Source of the DNA: Infirmifilum sp. NZ
GTDB lineage: Archaea > Thermoproteota > Thermoprotei > Thermofilales > Thermofilaceae
Direction of reading: 5' to 3'
NCBI RefSeq assembly: GCF_022693705.1
Contig: NZ_CP094288.1
Location: forward strand, 325,185 to 389,184
Length of the DNA: 64,000 bases
Part shown: positions 16,352-26,244 of the stretch, in pieces
How positions within the stretch are numbered: position 1 is the stretch's first letter
How the letters are laid out: each line of letters starts with the position of its first letter
The notes under the pieces: generated by a model
What the model was told of the DNA's origin: nothing
The model's input: the letters and a program-made list of their open reading frames with translations, nothing else
Databases searched by the model: none
Made by a program: the position numbers and the translations under genes

Positions 16352-17580
16352 GCGTGCTCAGCGTCCTCTTCACCGTCCGCGAGAAGAAGTCGCGCAAGAC
16401 AATACTCGCTGTCCCGTGGCTGGAGGCGGGACGTAGCCTGGGCGACGTCGGCCTCGCCGTGAACTCTGACTGCTTTGCTGAGGGAGACTTAAAGAAGATT
16501 TGCTCTAGTGTGCTAGAGGAGCTGTTGAGGCTGATGGGCCTTGGAGTGCGGATGAAAGTCGAGCAAATGGGAGAAACGATGGGTGCTCTAACGCTCATCG
16601 GGAACAGCCCCCATTATCCCTTCGCCTTCGTGCCGATCCTTGTCGTCGAGGAGATAGAGGAGCACACCTCCTCAGAAGTCGTAGCGAGCATCCACAGGCT
16701 GGCTAAGAGACCCCTCTCCCAGCTACCAGCGGACACCCTATGCTCAAGCTGCGCACCTTCCCTTGAAGTGGGCGACGACGAGCACGAGCAGCAGCTGGCC
16801 GCTACAACGCTGGCCTCACTGCTCACCGCGAAGACCAGGCGCGGCTACTACCTCTCGCTTGTGCTGGCGCAGTCCCTCCCGCTCTTCACCCGTGCCGGGG
16901 TCAGCGCGGAGGCCGTCTCCACGGCTCTCGCCGCGGCTCTGAACTATGTGTACGGCTACTACGGGAGGAGGATAGCCGGGGAGTTCGGCGAGACGATGAG
17001 GTTCCTCATGGCCGAGCCACCAACCCCCATTGAGCTTAACCCGAGCGAGCTCTACGCGAGCATCCTCGACACGTTCAAGCGGCTTGGCGCCTCCGACACA
17101 CAGCTACTTATCGCAGAGCTCGAGAGCACCGTGAAAGCGAGGCTGGGCTTGCAGCGCTCAGAGATCCTCTTCGGCAGAAGCACTCTCCTCCACCGCGCAC
17201 TTACGAAAACGATAACGGGCGGTAAATACGACACGATCGTAACCGTGGCGACCGAGCAGTGGGGCCCTCTCCAGCGCGAGCTACTCGCAGAGCACCTAGA
17301 CAAGGAAGGCACGCTTGCGGTGCTTTTCACCCAGGCCTCGCTGCACAACGTCCTAGCCGAGAGGATCGTCTCCGGCTGGCTGAAAACGCACGGTAAGCTA
17401 GTCTACGTCCCCACATCGGCCACCGACTCCTACCTGCTCAGCCAGGAGAGCCTCGAGGCCGCCCTCAAGAAGCACGTCAAGAACAAGCGCACCATAGTGG
17501 TGGCCCAGGGCCCGGCATCCATCGCGCTCCCCCTCTACGCCTGGGCCAAGAAGACGGGAGCAGAGGCCGTCCTCGTATAA
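16348..17580 (+). CDS. Unknown protein with possible C-terminal CARF-like domain
   Basis: The protein has 410 residues. The last ~140 hold three alpha/beta segments, TIVTVATEQWGPL, TLAVLFTQASLHN and TIVVAQGPASIALPLYAWAKK; the last resembles the glycine-loop-plus-helix of CARF domains with GG changed to GP. The N-terminal part (SVLFTVREKKSRKTILAVPWLEAG) is a ferredoxin-like or unknown fold. It could be a ligand-sensing effector that does not match a known Csm6/Csx1 HEPN: no R-X4-6-H motif was found. Stop-start overlap with the previous gene; leader 2 begins 24 bp after its stop. Confidence 0.65.
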   Translation: MSVLSVLFTVREKKSRKTILAVPWLEAGRSLGDVGLAVNSDCFAEGDLKKICSSVLEELLRLMGLGVRMKVEQMGETMGALTLIGNSPHYPFAFVPILVVEEIEEHTSSEVVASIHRLAKRPLSQLPADTLCSSCAPSLEVGDDEHEQQLAATTLASLLTAKTRRGYYLSLVLAQSLPLFTRAGVSAEAVSTALAAALNYVYGYYGRRIAGEFGETMRFLMAEPPTPIELNPSELYASILDTFKRLGASDTQLLIAELESTVKARLGLQRSEILFGRSTLLHRALTKTITGGKYDTIVTVATEQWGPLQRELLAEHLDKEGTLAVLFTQASLHNVLAERIVSGWLKTHGKLVYVPTSATDSYLLSQESLEAALKKHVKNKRTIVVAQGPASIALPLYAWAKKTGAEAVLV

Positions 17581-17604
17581 CCCAACCCCTTGAGTTAAAC
17601 GTTA

Positions 17605-17840
17605 TTTTCAACAGTGAAAAAATCTGAAGTATTTAAGGTTTTCTCTGGGAAGACTGGGGTGGAACATAACCCTGTTATCTTATTAATCAAGTTTCATTAA
17701 CGTCGCGAACATTTAAAATACAGGGAGGGTTAGAAATCACAACCGCGGGAAAAGTCACCCTGCAAAAACGCGTGTTCGCACGGGAACAAGGAACAGGCTA
17801 AAAAGGAACATTTAAATACCCCCTCCCACATGGTTTAACG
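17605..17840 (+). promoter_or_regulatory. CRISPR leader 2
   Basis: This 236-bp leader is the inverted counterpart of leader 1. It begins with the palindrome TTTTCA-ACAG-TGAAAA (17605-17620), contains the conserved TTATTAATCAAG, AAAACGCGTGTTCGC and AAAAAGGAACA blocks, and has TATA-like ATTTAAATA at 17810-17818, about 22 nt before the first repeat. It ends TTTAACG against the repeat. Confidence 0.92.
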
Positions 17841-20800
17841 GCAGAAGTCAAGAGACAATTGAAAGTATCAGCGCGGGTATCGCCCTTTCCATGTACTTGC
17901 GGCTTTCAATGCAGAAGTCAAGAGACAATTGAAAGTTTGCGCCACTTCTCAGCCTCTGCCTTGTAGGCATCGAGCATCGGCAGAAGTCAAGAGACAATTG
18001 AAAGCTACGTCTACAAGAGTAACGCTACGCCCCATATCATCTATTTCGGCAGAAGTCAAGAGACAATTGAAAGTACAGCATCATGCGGCTCTATTTCATG
18101 CCAAGTCTCAGCAGCAGAAGTCAAGAGACAATTGAAAGTCTATAACCTCATGAGGAGTGTCTGCTCAGGAGTGTTGCAGAAGTCAAGAGACAATTGAAAG
18201 AAACCATATAAAAGTTGTAGCACCATTCGAGAGAGAAATGAGTGAGGCAGAAGTCAAGAGACAATTGAAAGGACGAATACCGCCACGGCAAGCGCCGTAT
18301 CCCACTAGCATAGCAGAAGTCAAGAGACAATTGAAAGTTATCAGGCATTAGCTCATCTAGCTCTCTCAGGAATCCCCGCAGAAGTCAAGAGACAATTGAA
18401 AGTTACGTAGGGTTCATGGACGGCGTGACGCACAGGGCTATCTTTGCAGAAGTCAAGAGACAATTGAAAGCCTCACCGCGTGTAATATCCTTCAATGTCT
18501 TAATGAATGTTACGCAGAAGTCAAGAGACAATTGAAAGCAGGTTCAACTACATATTTGCCTTTAGCATTTTGAATAGAGTTCAATGCAGAAGTCAAGAGA
18601 CAATTGAAAGAAACGCTTCGCATGCAAAACATGCAAAACCTAACCCCAAGCCAGAGCAGAAGTCAAGAGACAATTGAAAGGCGCAGAGCGAGCTCGCGCG
18701 GAAACTGGGACTCGTCGCAGAAGTCAAGAGACAATTGAAAGTACACATTTCACGTACGCGAAGACGCGGTGGCTCCGGGCAGAAGTCAAGAGACAATTGA
18801 AAGGACGCGGGGGGGCTCGGGCTGAAGCCCGCCGACTTCGTGGGCAGAAGTCAAGAGACAATTGAAAGTGTCTTAGACTTCAGCGTACCACGCTACCTTG
18901 AGATCCGCTGTGCAGAAGTCAAGAGACAATTGAAAGTCCCGTTATCTCGCTCACGCGCTGTAAAAATGCAAGAAAGCAGAAGTCAAGAGACAATTGAAAG
19001 GATGCAGTCATAGCTTGGAGCCTTGACCGCTTCGGCCGCACGAGCAGAAGTCAAGAGACAATTGAAAGCCGCACCGTAGTTCACCGAGGCGTTGACGAGG
19101 CTCGTGGGCAGAAGTCAAGAGACAATTGAAAGGGAAGACGCTACGCGCTTCAGCTCCCATACGATAGTGTTCTCAAGCAGAAGTCAAGAGACAATTGAAA
19201 GGGTTGTTCAGTTGCTACATGAGGTGGTGGTTCGTGAAGAGCGGCAGAAGTCAAGAGACAATTGAAAGAGACTATATGTTAGTGTTAATCGTGAGAGAAT
19301 ACTCAAGGTGAGCAGAAGTCAAGAGACAATTGAAAGTTTCACAGCTATTATCGAATGGGAGGTTTTTCCCTTACAATTGTTTGCAGAAGTCAAGAGACAA
19401 TTGAAAGAGCAGTACCATCAGTAGCGCACCCGCCAACGTTACGGCCTCCACAGAAGTCAAGAGACAATTGAAAGCCTCGAACTCGACGCGCTTAGGCTCA
19501 TCGGGGTCAACGAGCGCAGAAGTCAAGAGACAATTGAAAGACGTAGCTCGGGTTTGATTTCAATCAGCCAGTCAGCATCATCGGCAGAAGTCAAGAGACA
19601 ATTGAAAGGAAGTTCCCCGTGTTGCGTACGTAGAAGCCACCGGAGAGCAGAAGTCAAGAGACAATTGAAAGGCAGAGCACATTCAGAGGAGGGGCAGGCC
19701 CGTTGCGGTCTGCAGAAGTCAAGAGACAATTGAAAGTGCAAAGGACTACGCGTTGAACCCCTTCGCGCCGAAGCTTCCCTGGGCAGAAGTCAAGAGACAA
19801 TTGAAAGCAAAACACTGAACCCTGCACCATAGTCGTTCACGGTGAAAGTAGCAGAAGTCAAGAGACAATTGAAAGGACAGGGCCATTGACCAAGTGCTGA
19901 AGAACATTCAGGACACGCAGAAGTCAAGAGACAATTGAAAGAAGCACCCTAGGTAGGAGCGACTTTAGGTCGTTGTCGATGGTGCGCAGAAGTCAAGAGA
20001 CAATTGAAAGCGTGGTTGTAAAAAACGGTGGTGATAAAAAACCTGCAACTAGGTCCCCGCAGAAGTCAAGAGACAATTGAAAGCTCGTCGGCTATAACCT
20101 TAGCGTCGTCTGCCGTGAAGTAGCCGTAGGCTACGCAGAAGTCAAGAGACAATTGAAAGATCTAACATTTTTGAGATAGAGGAAGCCCCCGCGTCGCGGC
20201 AGAAGTCAAGAGACAATTGAAAGTGGCAGGAAGTCAACATGGGTTTCATCCTAGGCGTCACGCCTCTAGCAGAAGTCAAGAGACAATTGAAAGCCTCGTC
20301 TCCGCGTCCACTACGTCCTCGCCTCTACCTGCAGAAGTCAAGAGACAATTGAAAGTTTATTATTTTGTACGCATCGACTAAGTTCAAGCTAGCGCAGAAG
20401 TCAAGAGACAATTGAAAGAATAACCACGGTTGGGATGGTAATGAACAGCGGTATCCACTGCTTTTGCAGAAGTCAAGAGACAATTGAAAGATATCCTGCT
20501 CTCTGCAAAACCTGCAAAAGGTTAGGCCGCAGAAGTCAAGAGACAATTGAAAGTTCATTGTCTCACTGTGACTTGCACGGGCTTGCGTATATTCGCAGAA
20601 GTCAAGAGACAATTGAAAGGTGAGTTCTATCGGCTGGCTAGCACTCGGATATTACCTGGACACGATGCAGAAGTCAAGAGACAATTGAAAGCTAATATCC
20701 TAGCTGTAGGAACCGGTGACATAGCTAAGTGGGGGCTGGGAGCAGAAGTCAAGAGACAATTGAAAGCTGCTCGTGCGCTCCAGCGGCGACGACAACGGTC

Positions 20801-21573
20801 TCGAGCAGAAGTCAAGAGACAATTGAAAGACTGGTATTGCTGTTCTACGTCATCGCGCCCGTCGCGTACCTAGGCAGAAGTCAAGAGACAATTGAAAGGC
20901 GTGCGCTTGAAGCGGAAAGTCATCGTTTTCTTGTCGTACGCAGAAGTCAAGAGACAATTGAAAGTTGAGTTCATTAACGTGCTTGAGAGTTACCTTTCAA
21001 GCCTTGAGCAGAAGTCAAGAGACAATTGAAAGTCGTAATAGCTGGCGACGTGGATGTCCGCGCTCCCGTGCCCGACGAGCAGAAGTCAAGAGACAATTGA
21101 AAGGCAAATGTTTCCCTTACAGTCAAAAACGGTAATTTCTGAACGAAAGCAGAAGTCAAGAGACAATTGAAAGAGCCTCTTCGACAAAAGCTTGACGGCG
21201 TCCCAAGTAACCGCAGAAGTCAAGAGACAATTGAAAGGCGCGGTGACGGTGTTCACCTGAACGGCGTTCTCGTAGTAGCAGAAGTCAAGAGACAATTGAA
21301 AGCCCTTCAGCCCCCTCACCACGTCAACCTCGCTTTGCGAGCAGAAGTCAAGAGACAATTGAAAGATCGTCAAAAGAATGCGGAAATCCCCGCTCTTCAA
21401 AGCAGAAGTCAAGAGACAATTGAAAGCCTTGGAAGTAGGCGATGAACTGGCCCGGCTTCAGCTTGATGGAAGAAGTCAAGAGACAATTGAGAGTCCTACG
21501 AAGTATCCCCTCTTCGCACCGCGCGCGGCACCCGCATGCGTGTATGCTGAAAAAAGTCAAGAGACAATGAAGG
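17841..21573 (+). CRISPR. CRISPR array 2: 56 repeats, 55 spacers, read rightward
   Basis: Repeats of 25 nt begin GCAGAAGTC and end AATTGAAAG. I count 56 copies from 17841 to the degenerate last copies. One copy (19450) starts ACAG. The last two, at 21469-21493 and about 21549-21573, are decayed (ending TTGAGAG and AATGAAGG) and carry the GAA form seen in array 1. This degeneration marks the leader-distal end. It is the longest array in the window. All frames in it that repeat EVKRQLK or RSQETIE are repeat translation, not genes. Confidence 0.97.
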
Positions 21574-21647
21574 GGTTGTCCGACCGGGCTCCGCTTCCCG
21601 GGAGGGTTTAGGCGCGCGGGGCTTGGACGCAGCTAGCGTCTGATACG

Positions 21648-22487
21648 CTACTGCTGTGGGGTGCTTTGGGCTTCTTGCGCCTCACCGGTGTGCAGCTGCT
21701 CCACCTTCACTCTGCCGAAGCCGAGGGACCTGGACTGGCCGACGCCGGTGATCTCGGCGAGCTTGAGGGCGGCGAGGATTAGGGGGGCGTCCCTGGAGCC
21801 GTGGACGGCGTACAGCGCGTCGCCGATGAAGGCGGGGATCACCCTTCCCTCCCCTATGTCGACCCTGAGTGGCCTCGCCCTGGGGGCTCCGACGGCCTCG
21901 ATTGTCTTGGCGATGGTGTCGCTGGCGGGCCTCGTGTCCACGCTCGTTACGCGGGAGTAGGTCTTGAGGGCGCTGAGGGCGACGCGGGTGGGGGAGGGGT
22001 AGAGGACGTCGCTCCCGTAGAACATGAGGATCGTGGGGGAGAGGAACCTGACCCTTAGGACCGCCAGCCTGGGGGGCTTTGGGGGCTGCGGGGGCTCGGC
22101 CTGGGTGAAGGAAACACTAGCCACCTCGAACCTGCCGCTGGGGAGCTCGAGGTTGGGGTCCTGGGCGATAGAGAACATGTAGTCGGAGGCCAGGGCTTCG
22201 GAGTAGAAGTGGGCCGTGACGGTGATGGGCGTGCCAGCCTTGACCTCGCGCACCCTCGCCCTCCCGCTCCTCCCCACGATGCCGGTGAGGAGGTAGCCCT
22301 CCGCGCCGTCGACGGCGAGGGGCTCTACGGAGAACTGCTTCTCGGCCCTCTTCGGGAAGTCGATCCTGGCCCTGTGCAGGAACTCGTAGACGACCCTCAG
22401 CGCGAAGCTCCCGCTCCAGCTCACCACGGGGGTGTCTTGGCGGGGAATCAGGGTCAGGGAGACCGTGTAGATCCTCGGCTTCTCCAC
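21648..22487 (-). CDS. cas6: Cas6 pre-crRNA endoribonuclease
   Basis: This RAMP-fold nuclease has 279 residues from a GTG at 22487. The C-terminal EITGVGQSRSLGFGRVKVE is the Gly-rich loop that defines Cas6; the N-terminal half starts IYTVSLTLIPRQD. Cas6 cuts the repeat to leave the 8-nt handle ATTGAAAG. A longer frame to 22547 is open, but a strong TATA-like TTATATTTTA (about 22520-22530) would then lie inside it; the GTG lies where a leaderless transcript should begin. It is the only cas6 in the window, so it probably processes all four arrays. It faces array 2's old end and is divergent from the NurA-like gene. Confidence 0.92.
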   Translation of the reverse strand: MEKPRIYTVSLTLIPRQDTPVVSWSGSFALRVVYEFLHRARIDFPKRAEKQFSVEPLAVDGAEGYLLTGIVGRSGRARVREVKAGTPITVTAHFYSEALASDYMFSIAQDPNLELPSGRFEVASVSFTQAEPPQPPKPPRLAVLRVRFLSPTILMFYGSDVLYPSPTRVALSALKTYSRVTSVDTRPASDTIAKTIEAVGAPRARPLRVDIGEGRVIPAFIGDALYAVHGSRDAPLILAALKLAEITGVGQSRSLGFGRVKVEQLHTGEAQEAQSTPQQ

Positions 22488-22693
22488 GCGGCTGCACCGG
22501 CCGCTAACCAGACGCGCGGGTAAAATATAATGGTGACGGCAGTCCACGCGGGAAAATTTCCACGAAGAACTGCTATCCTCCCGAGATATAATCCGGTAAA
22601 ACTCCGTTTTTCAGAAACATTCACCTGTAACAGCCGAAGGCCGTTGAAACTTCACTTTCACTCATATCTTCATCAGGAATAAAAGTTCAGGTT

Positions 22694-22709
22694 CTGAAAT
22701 GTGTTTCAG
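22694..22709. promoter_or_regulatory. Palindrome at the start of the NurA-like gene (possible operator)
   Basis: CTGAAA-TGTG-TTTCAG is a perfect 6-bp inverted repeat with a 4-nt centre and covers the GTG start codon at 22701. Its core GAAATG-TG-TTTC resembles GAAATGCATTTC upstream of csa1 (27989-28000). A repressor site is possible. Confidence 0.4.
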
Positions 22710-24065
22710 GCGGTTGGGTTGCCGGCGGCGCCCGTGGCGTACGCGTCGAGGCTGGAGGGGGTGTTCAAGGCGTGCCTAGAGCTGTCGGCGGAGAGGGGCT
22801 ACTTCACCCCCTCGGAGCTGGCCGAGAGGCTCGGCGTGACGGAGAGGATGGCCAGGTACTACCTCATCGACCTGGTCTCGATCGGCGCGGTCGAGTACGC
22901 TGGGGGTGGGAGGTACAGGCTAACGGAGGGCGCCTCTAGGGCGGTTTTGAGGGCCGAGGTGTTCGGAGCCGACTCGCAGCTGGAGAGCGTGGTCGCTGAG
23001 ACGTTGCTGAGCAACCCCGAGGTCGCGGACGCGCTCTTCGAGAGGGTCTACAGGCTGAGGAAGAGGCTGGAGGCCCTAGGCGACAGGGGCGCACTCAGGA
23101 GGGCCTTCGAGTCCCTAGCGGGGGACGTGCTGGTCGGGGACAGGGCGATTCTCTCTTCGAGGGAGCTTGAGCCGTCGAGGCCCGCTACGCTGGCGGGGGC
23201 TGCCTACGAGGCGGTGCTGAGGGACTACGCGCTGGCCGGCAGCATCGTCATCGCGGTTGCGTACCTCGCGGCGTGCGTGGCGCACGTCCAGCTGGACGAG
23301 GCGGGGCAGGTCTCCGGGGTGCGGTTTGTGAGGCGGCCGGACCTGAGGAGCTTCAGGGGCTCGCAGCCCTTTGACGAGGGCGTGCTGGAGCTGGCCGTGG
23401 AGAGGCCCGAGCTGCTGGCGGCGGGCAGGAGGCTCGCGGCGAGGTTCATCGTCGCCAGGATGACCTACGAGGCCATGAGGAGCCAGGTGGAGTCCGAGCC
23501 CCCTGAGCTGGCCCTGCTCGGCGGGAGCCTCTGGCCGCACGGCTTCGTGGTCTGGGGTAGCAGGGAGCTGCAGAAGCTGAAGGAGGGCATGGAGTCCGCG
23601 TTCCTCGACCTCCTCGAAGCCGCCTCCTCGAGGGGGGTCACGCTCGCCGGCGTTGTCCTGGTCCCGAGGGACAGCAGGCTGTTCGCGGCCGTGAGCGGGA
23701 GGCTGGGGCTGAGCGGGCCCGCGGTCAGCGACTTCGCGCTCCTCTCCTACGTCCTCGAGCCCTGGGAGTACACGGCGCCTATGAGCCTCGAGAGGGAGAG
23801 GGGGAAGAGCGTCAGCGGGTGGTACGAGTTCTACTGGAAGGTCGGCGAGAGGCTCGTGAAGGTCGAGTACGTGACGCGCTCCGACCCCCTAGCCGTCCAG
23901 GAGGAGATCGTCCGGGCGCTCAAGGGCAACTTCTACGCCCGCGGCGAGCCCCTGGGAGTGGCGGAGGCGAAGGCGGAGGCCGGCAGGCTCGTCAGGCACC
24001 TCGAGGCGTGGTTCAGGGGGGCTCTGGCGGTGATCGCACGTGGAGAAGCTAGGGGTAGTTATTAG
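22701..24065 (+). CDS. Winged-helix plus NurA-like nuclease domain protein
   Basis: The protein has 454 residues. Residues about 15-75 form a winged helix (YFTPSELAERLGVTERMARYYLIDL). From about 265 a NurA-like domain follows, with LALLGGSLWPHGFVV where NurA usually has an Asp-Gly-Ser motif, then GVVLVPRDSRLF and a C-terminal VKVEYV...DPLAVQEEIVRAL. NurA is a 5'-3' nuclease that works with HerA in end resection. The usual Asp of the first motif is not obvious here, so activity is uncertain. It overlaps the HerA-like gene by 26 bp. The pair sits inside the cas cluster, which suggests a defence or adaptation link. Confidence 0.72.
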   Translation: MFQAVGLPAAPVAYASRLEGVFKACLELSAERGYFTPSELAERLGVTERMARYYLIDLVSIGAVEYAGGGRYRLTEGASRAVLRAEVFGADSQLESVVAETLLSNPEVADALFERVYRLRKRLEALGDRGALRRAFESLAGDVLVGDRAILSSRELEPSRPATLAGAAYEAVLRDYALAGSIVIAVAYLAACVAHVQLDEAGQVSGVRFVRRPDLRSFRGSQPFDEGVLELAVERPELLAAGRRLAARFIVARMTYEAMRSQVESEPPELALLGGSLWPHGFVVWGSRELQKLKEGMESAFLDLLEAASSRGVTLAGVVLVPRDSRLFAAVSGRLGLSGPAVSDFALLSYVLEPWEYTAPMSLERERGKSVSGWYEFYWKVGERLVKVEYVTRSDPLAVQEEIVRALKGNFYARGEPLGVAEAKAEAGRLVRHLEAWFRGALAVIARGEARGSY

Positions 24066-25401
24066 CAGGAACCCGCCGACCGAGCTCGCGTTCGAGTTCG
24101 AGGTCACCGAGCCGGGCTCGGTCGCCACGGGGGACTTCATCGAGGTCCCCGTCGAGGGGGGCACGCTCCTAGCCAGGGTCGTGAGCGTCCAGGCGATCAA
24201 CGCGGCGCTCAGCGAGGTCGGGGTCGTCTCGGAGGCCAGCGAGTACGGCCTCAGGCTGCCAGCGTCCACCCTACTCGCCGCCTCCGAGGTGCAGGTCGCG
24301 AGGGCTAGGGCGCTCGAGGTAGTGACCGCTTCGGGCGAGCTGGTCCCGCCGATGCTCCCGCCCAGCCCTGGGACGCCGGTCTACCCGGCTTCGAGGGACT
24401 ACCTGATGAGGCTGCTCGGCCTCAGAGAGGGAGGGGTGAGGCTCGGGGAGCTCTGGCGCGTGGGCGTGGAGGCGCTCCTCGACGCGGACACGCTCGTCAG
24501 GCACCACGTGGCCGTAGTGGGGGCGACGGGCTCGGGGAAGTCGCACACCCTGGGCGTGCTGGCCGAGGAGCTGCTCGACCACGGCTACCCGGTCGTCGTG
24601 GTGGACGTGCACGGCGAGTACGGCTTCCTGGAGGGGGAGGGCTACAGGGTGAGGAGGGCGAGGATCACCGAGGTGCTCCTGAAGCCCGGCCTCCTGAGCC
24701 CCGACGCCGTGGCGGAGGCCACGGAGATGACCGAGGTACAGCGGGACCTCCTGCACCTCGCCTACGAGGAGAGCGACGGCGTCGAGCTGAGCGACATCAT
24801 ATCCAGCGTCGAGAGCACCGCCGAGAGGTACGGGTTCAGGAGGGAGACGGTGATAGGGGTCGTGAGGAGGCTCAGGACGCTGAAGGCTATGGGCATCTTC
24901 ACCGGGGGCGGCGGGGCAGGGCCACCAGAGGAGCTCGTGGAGGAGGGCAGGGCCACAATCCTCGACGCCGGGCTCGGGCTCCCGGACAGGGCTACTGGGG
25001 CGCTCGTGGGCTCCATCGCCTGGGCGCTCTTCGAGCTGAGGAGGACCAACGATGTGCCCGGCTTCGCCCTTATCGTCGACGAGGCGCAGAGGTTCCTCCC
25101 GCAGGACGAGGACGTCTTCTCGAAGAGGGCGCTACGCGTCATGGCCAGGGAGGGGAGGAAGTTCGGGGTGGGGCTGATGGTAGCGAGCCAGCGCGTGGTG
25201 GGCCTCGACAAGGACGTGCTCAGCCAGTGCGGGACCAAGATCGTCCTGAGGATGGACAGCGCCACCGACCTCGCCATGCTGAAGCCTCTCCTCGGCTCCA
25301 GCCTGCGCCTCGTCCCGCACCTGCCCCGCGGCATCGCCCTGGTCGCCGGAGTAGCGGTCAGGTACCCTGTGCTCGTCAAGGTGAGGCCTAGGAAAGGCTA
25401 G
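24040..25401 (+). CDS. HerA-like hexameric ATPase/DNA translocase
   Basis: This 453-residue protein has an N-terminal HAS-barrel-like beta domain (to about 100). The FtsK/HerA ATPase follows, with Walker A GATGSGKSHT (161-170), DVHGEYGFL after it, Walker B ALIVDEAQRFLPQ (about 345-357), GREGRKFGVGLMVASQR sensor and C-terminal PHLPRGIALVAG. HerA pumps DNA into NurA. The GTG start overlaps the NurA-like gene, so the two are translationally coupled. The stop overlaps the end of the convergent cas4 by 4 bp. Confidence 0.9.
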   Translation: MEKLGVVISRNPPTELAFEFEVTEPGSVATGDFIEVPVEGGTLLARVVSVQAINAALSEVGVVSEASEYGLRLPASTLLAASEVQVARARALEVVTASGELVPPMLPPSPGTPVYPASRDYLMRLLGLREGGVRLGELWRVGVEALLDADTLVRHHVAVVGATGSGKSHTLGVLAEELLDHGYPVVVVDVHGEYGFLEGEGYRVRRARITEVLLKPGLLSPDAVAEATEMTEVQRDLLHLAYEESDGVELSDIISSVESTAERYGFRRETVIGVVRRLRTLKAMGIFTGGGGAGPPEELVEEGRATILDAGLGLPDRATGALVGSIAWALFELRRTNDVPGFALIVDEAQRFLPQDEDVFSKRALRVMAREGRKFGVGLMVASQRVVGLDKDVLSQCGTKIVLRMDSATDLAMLKPLLGSSLRLVPHLPRGIALVAGVAVRYPVLVKVRPRKG

Positions 25402-25985
25402 CCCAGCTGCCTGCAGACGCGCCTGTAGTAGCAGTAGCCGCACTTCCAGCTAGCCTGCCTCGGGGGCGGCTTAGGGGCCTCGAGGTCGCGCCTCATCCGC
25501 TGGGCGAGGGAGGCCACGTAGCTCCTGAGGGAGGGCGTCACCCGCACTTCCACCCACCTGCCCGAGCCCACGATCAGGACGGAGTCCGCCGTGGCCCTGA
25601 GGGTCTCCTCCGCCAGGAGGGCGTACGCTACGCCCTGGGCTAGGACGTGGCGAAGCCTGCCGTAGAGCGAGCGCCGGGAGACGTCGCTCAGAGCCTTGAC
25701 CTCCACAACCCTGACGAGGCTGCCGCGCCTCAGCACCGCGTCCGCGTAGCCGTGGAGCCCCAGCCTCCTGCTCCTCACGTAGAGGTTCCTCAGGAGCTCC
25801 CAGCCCGCGGGCGGCCTCAGCTCCGGAAGCCCCGCCTCCCCCGCGGCCCTCATGGAGGGGGTGACGTAGTCCCCGCCGAGCCTGAGCTGGAGGTACGCGT
25901 ACCTAGGGCAGTAGGCGTACTCCTTGAGGAGGGCGACGGGGAGCAGACCCGCCTCCTCCAGGCTATACGACGACACGCGCCTCAC
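25398..25985 (-). CDS. cas4: Cas4 adaptation nuclease
   Basis: This 195-residue RecB-like nuclease has an N-terminal YAYCPRYAYLQL (first Fe-S Cys), a nuclease core GYADAVLRRGSLVRVVEVKAL with the D and EVK residues, and a C-terminal CGYCYYRRVC cluster giving the other three Cys of a 4Fe-4S site. Cas4 trims pre-spacers and selects PAM. It is the last gene of csa1-cas1-cas2-cas4; its start overlaps cas2 by 23 bp. Confidence 0.93.
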   Translation of the reverse strand: MRRVSSYSLEEAGLLPVALLKEYAYCPRYAYLQLRLGGDYVTPSMRAAGEAGLPELRPPAGWELLRNLYVRSRRLGLHGYADAVLRRGSLVRVVEVKALSDVSRRSLYGRLRHVLAQGVAYALLAEETLRATADSVLIVGSGRWVEVRVTPSLRSYVASLAQRMRRDLEAPKPPPRQASWKCGYCYYRRVCRQLG

Positions 25986-26244
25986 CCCCGAGCGGGGCCA
26001 TGGGCCTCCCGGCTACCAGCGCGCGCTCGAGGCTCTCGTCGGGGACGACCAGCACGATGACGCTGTCGCCCTCCTGGGTGACGTGCCTCTGCGCCACCCT
26101 GTAGACGTCCTTCGCGAACGCGTAGCCGCCCCTGCCCACGAAGACGCTCCGCTGGACCCGGGTGAGGGACAGCCCGAGCAGGCGCGAGGAGAGCCTCAGC
26201 CTGTCGGCGTCGTCGCTTATGTCGTACACGACCACGACCCTCAT
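25963..26244 (-). CDS. cas2: Cas2 adaptation protein
   Basis: This 93-residue ferredoxin-like protein starts MRVVVVYDISDD, with the conserved Asp after the first strand, and continues LTRVQRSVFVGRG, a typical Cas2 segment. Cas2 dimers bridge Cas1 dimers for spacer integration. It overlaps cas1 by 4 bp and cas4 by 23 bp. Confidence 0.94.
   Translation of the reverse strand: MRVVVVYDISDDADRLRLSSRLLGLSLTRVQRSVFVGRGGYAFAKDVYRVAQRHVTQEGDSVIVLVVPDESLERALVAGRPMAPLGGEARVVV

Noticed and set aside
14608-17580. HEPN (Csm6/Csx1-type) nuclease in the accessory operon
   Set aside because: No R-X4-6-H motif in a suitable context was found in the three proteins.
17841-21611. Frames containing EVKRQLK, RSQETIE or FQLSLDFC in arrays 2, 3 and 4
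   Set aside because: They arise from the repeat unit and spacers, vary at random between units, and lack start contexts.
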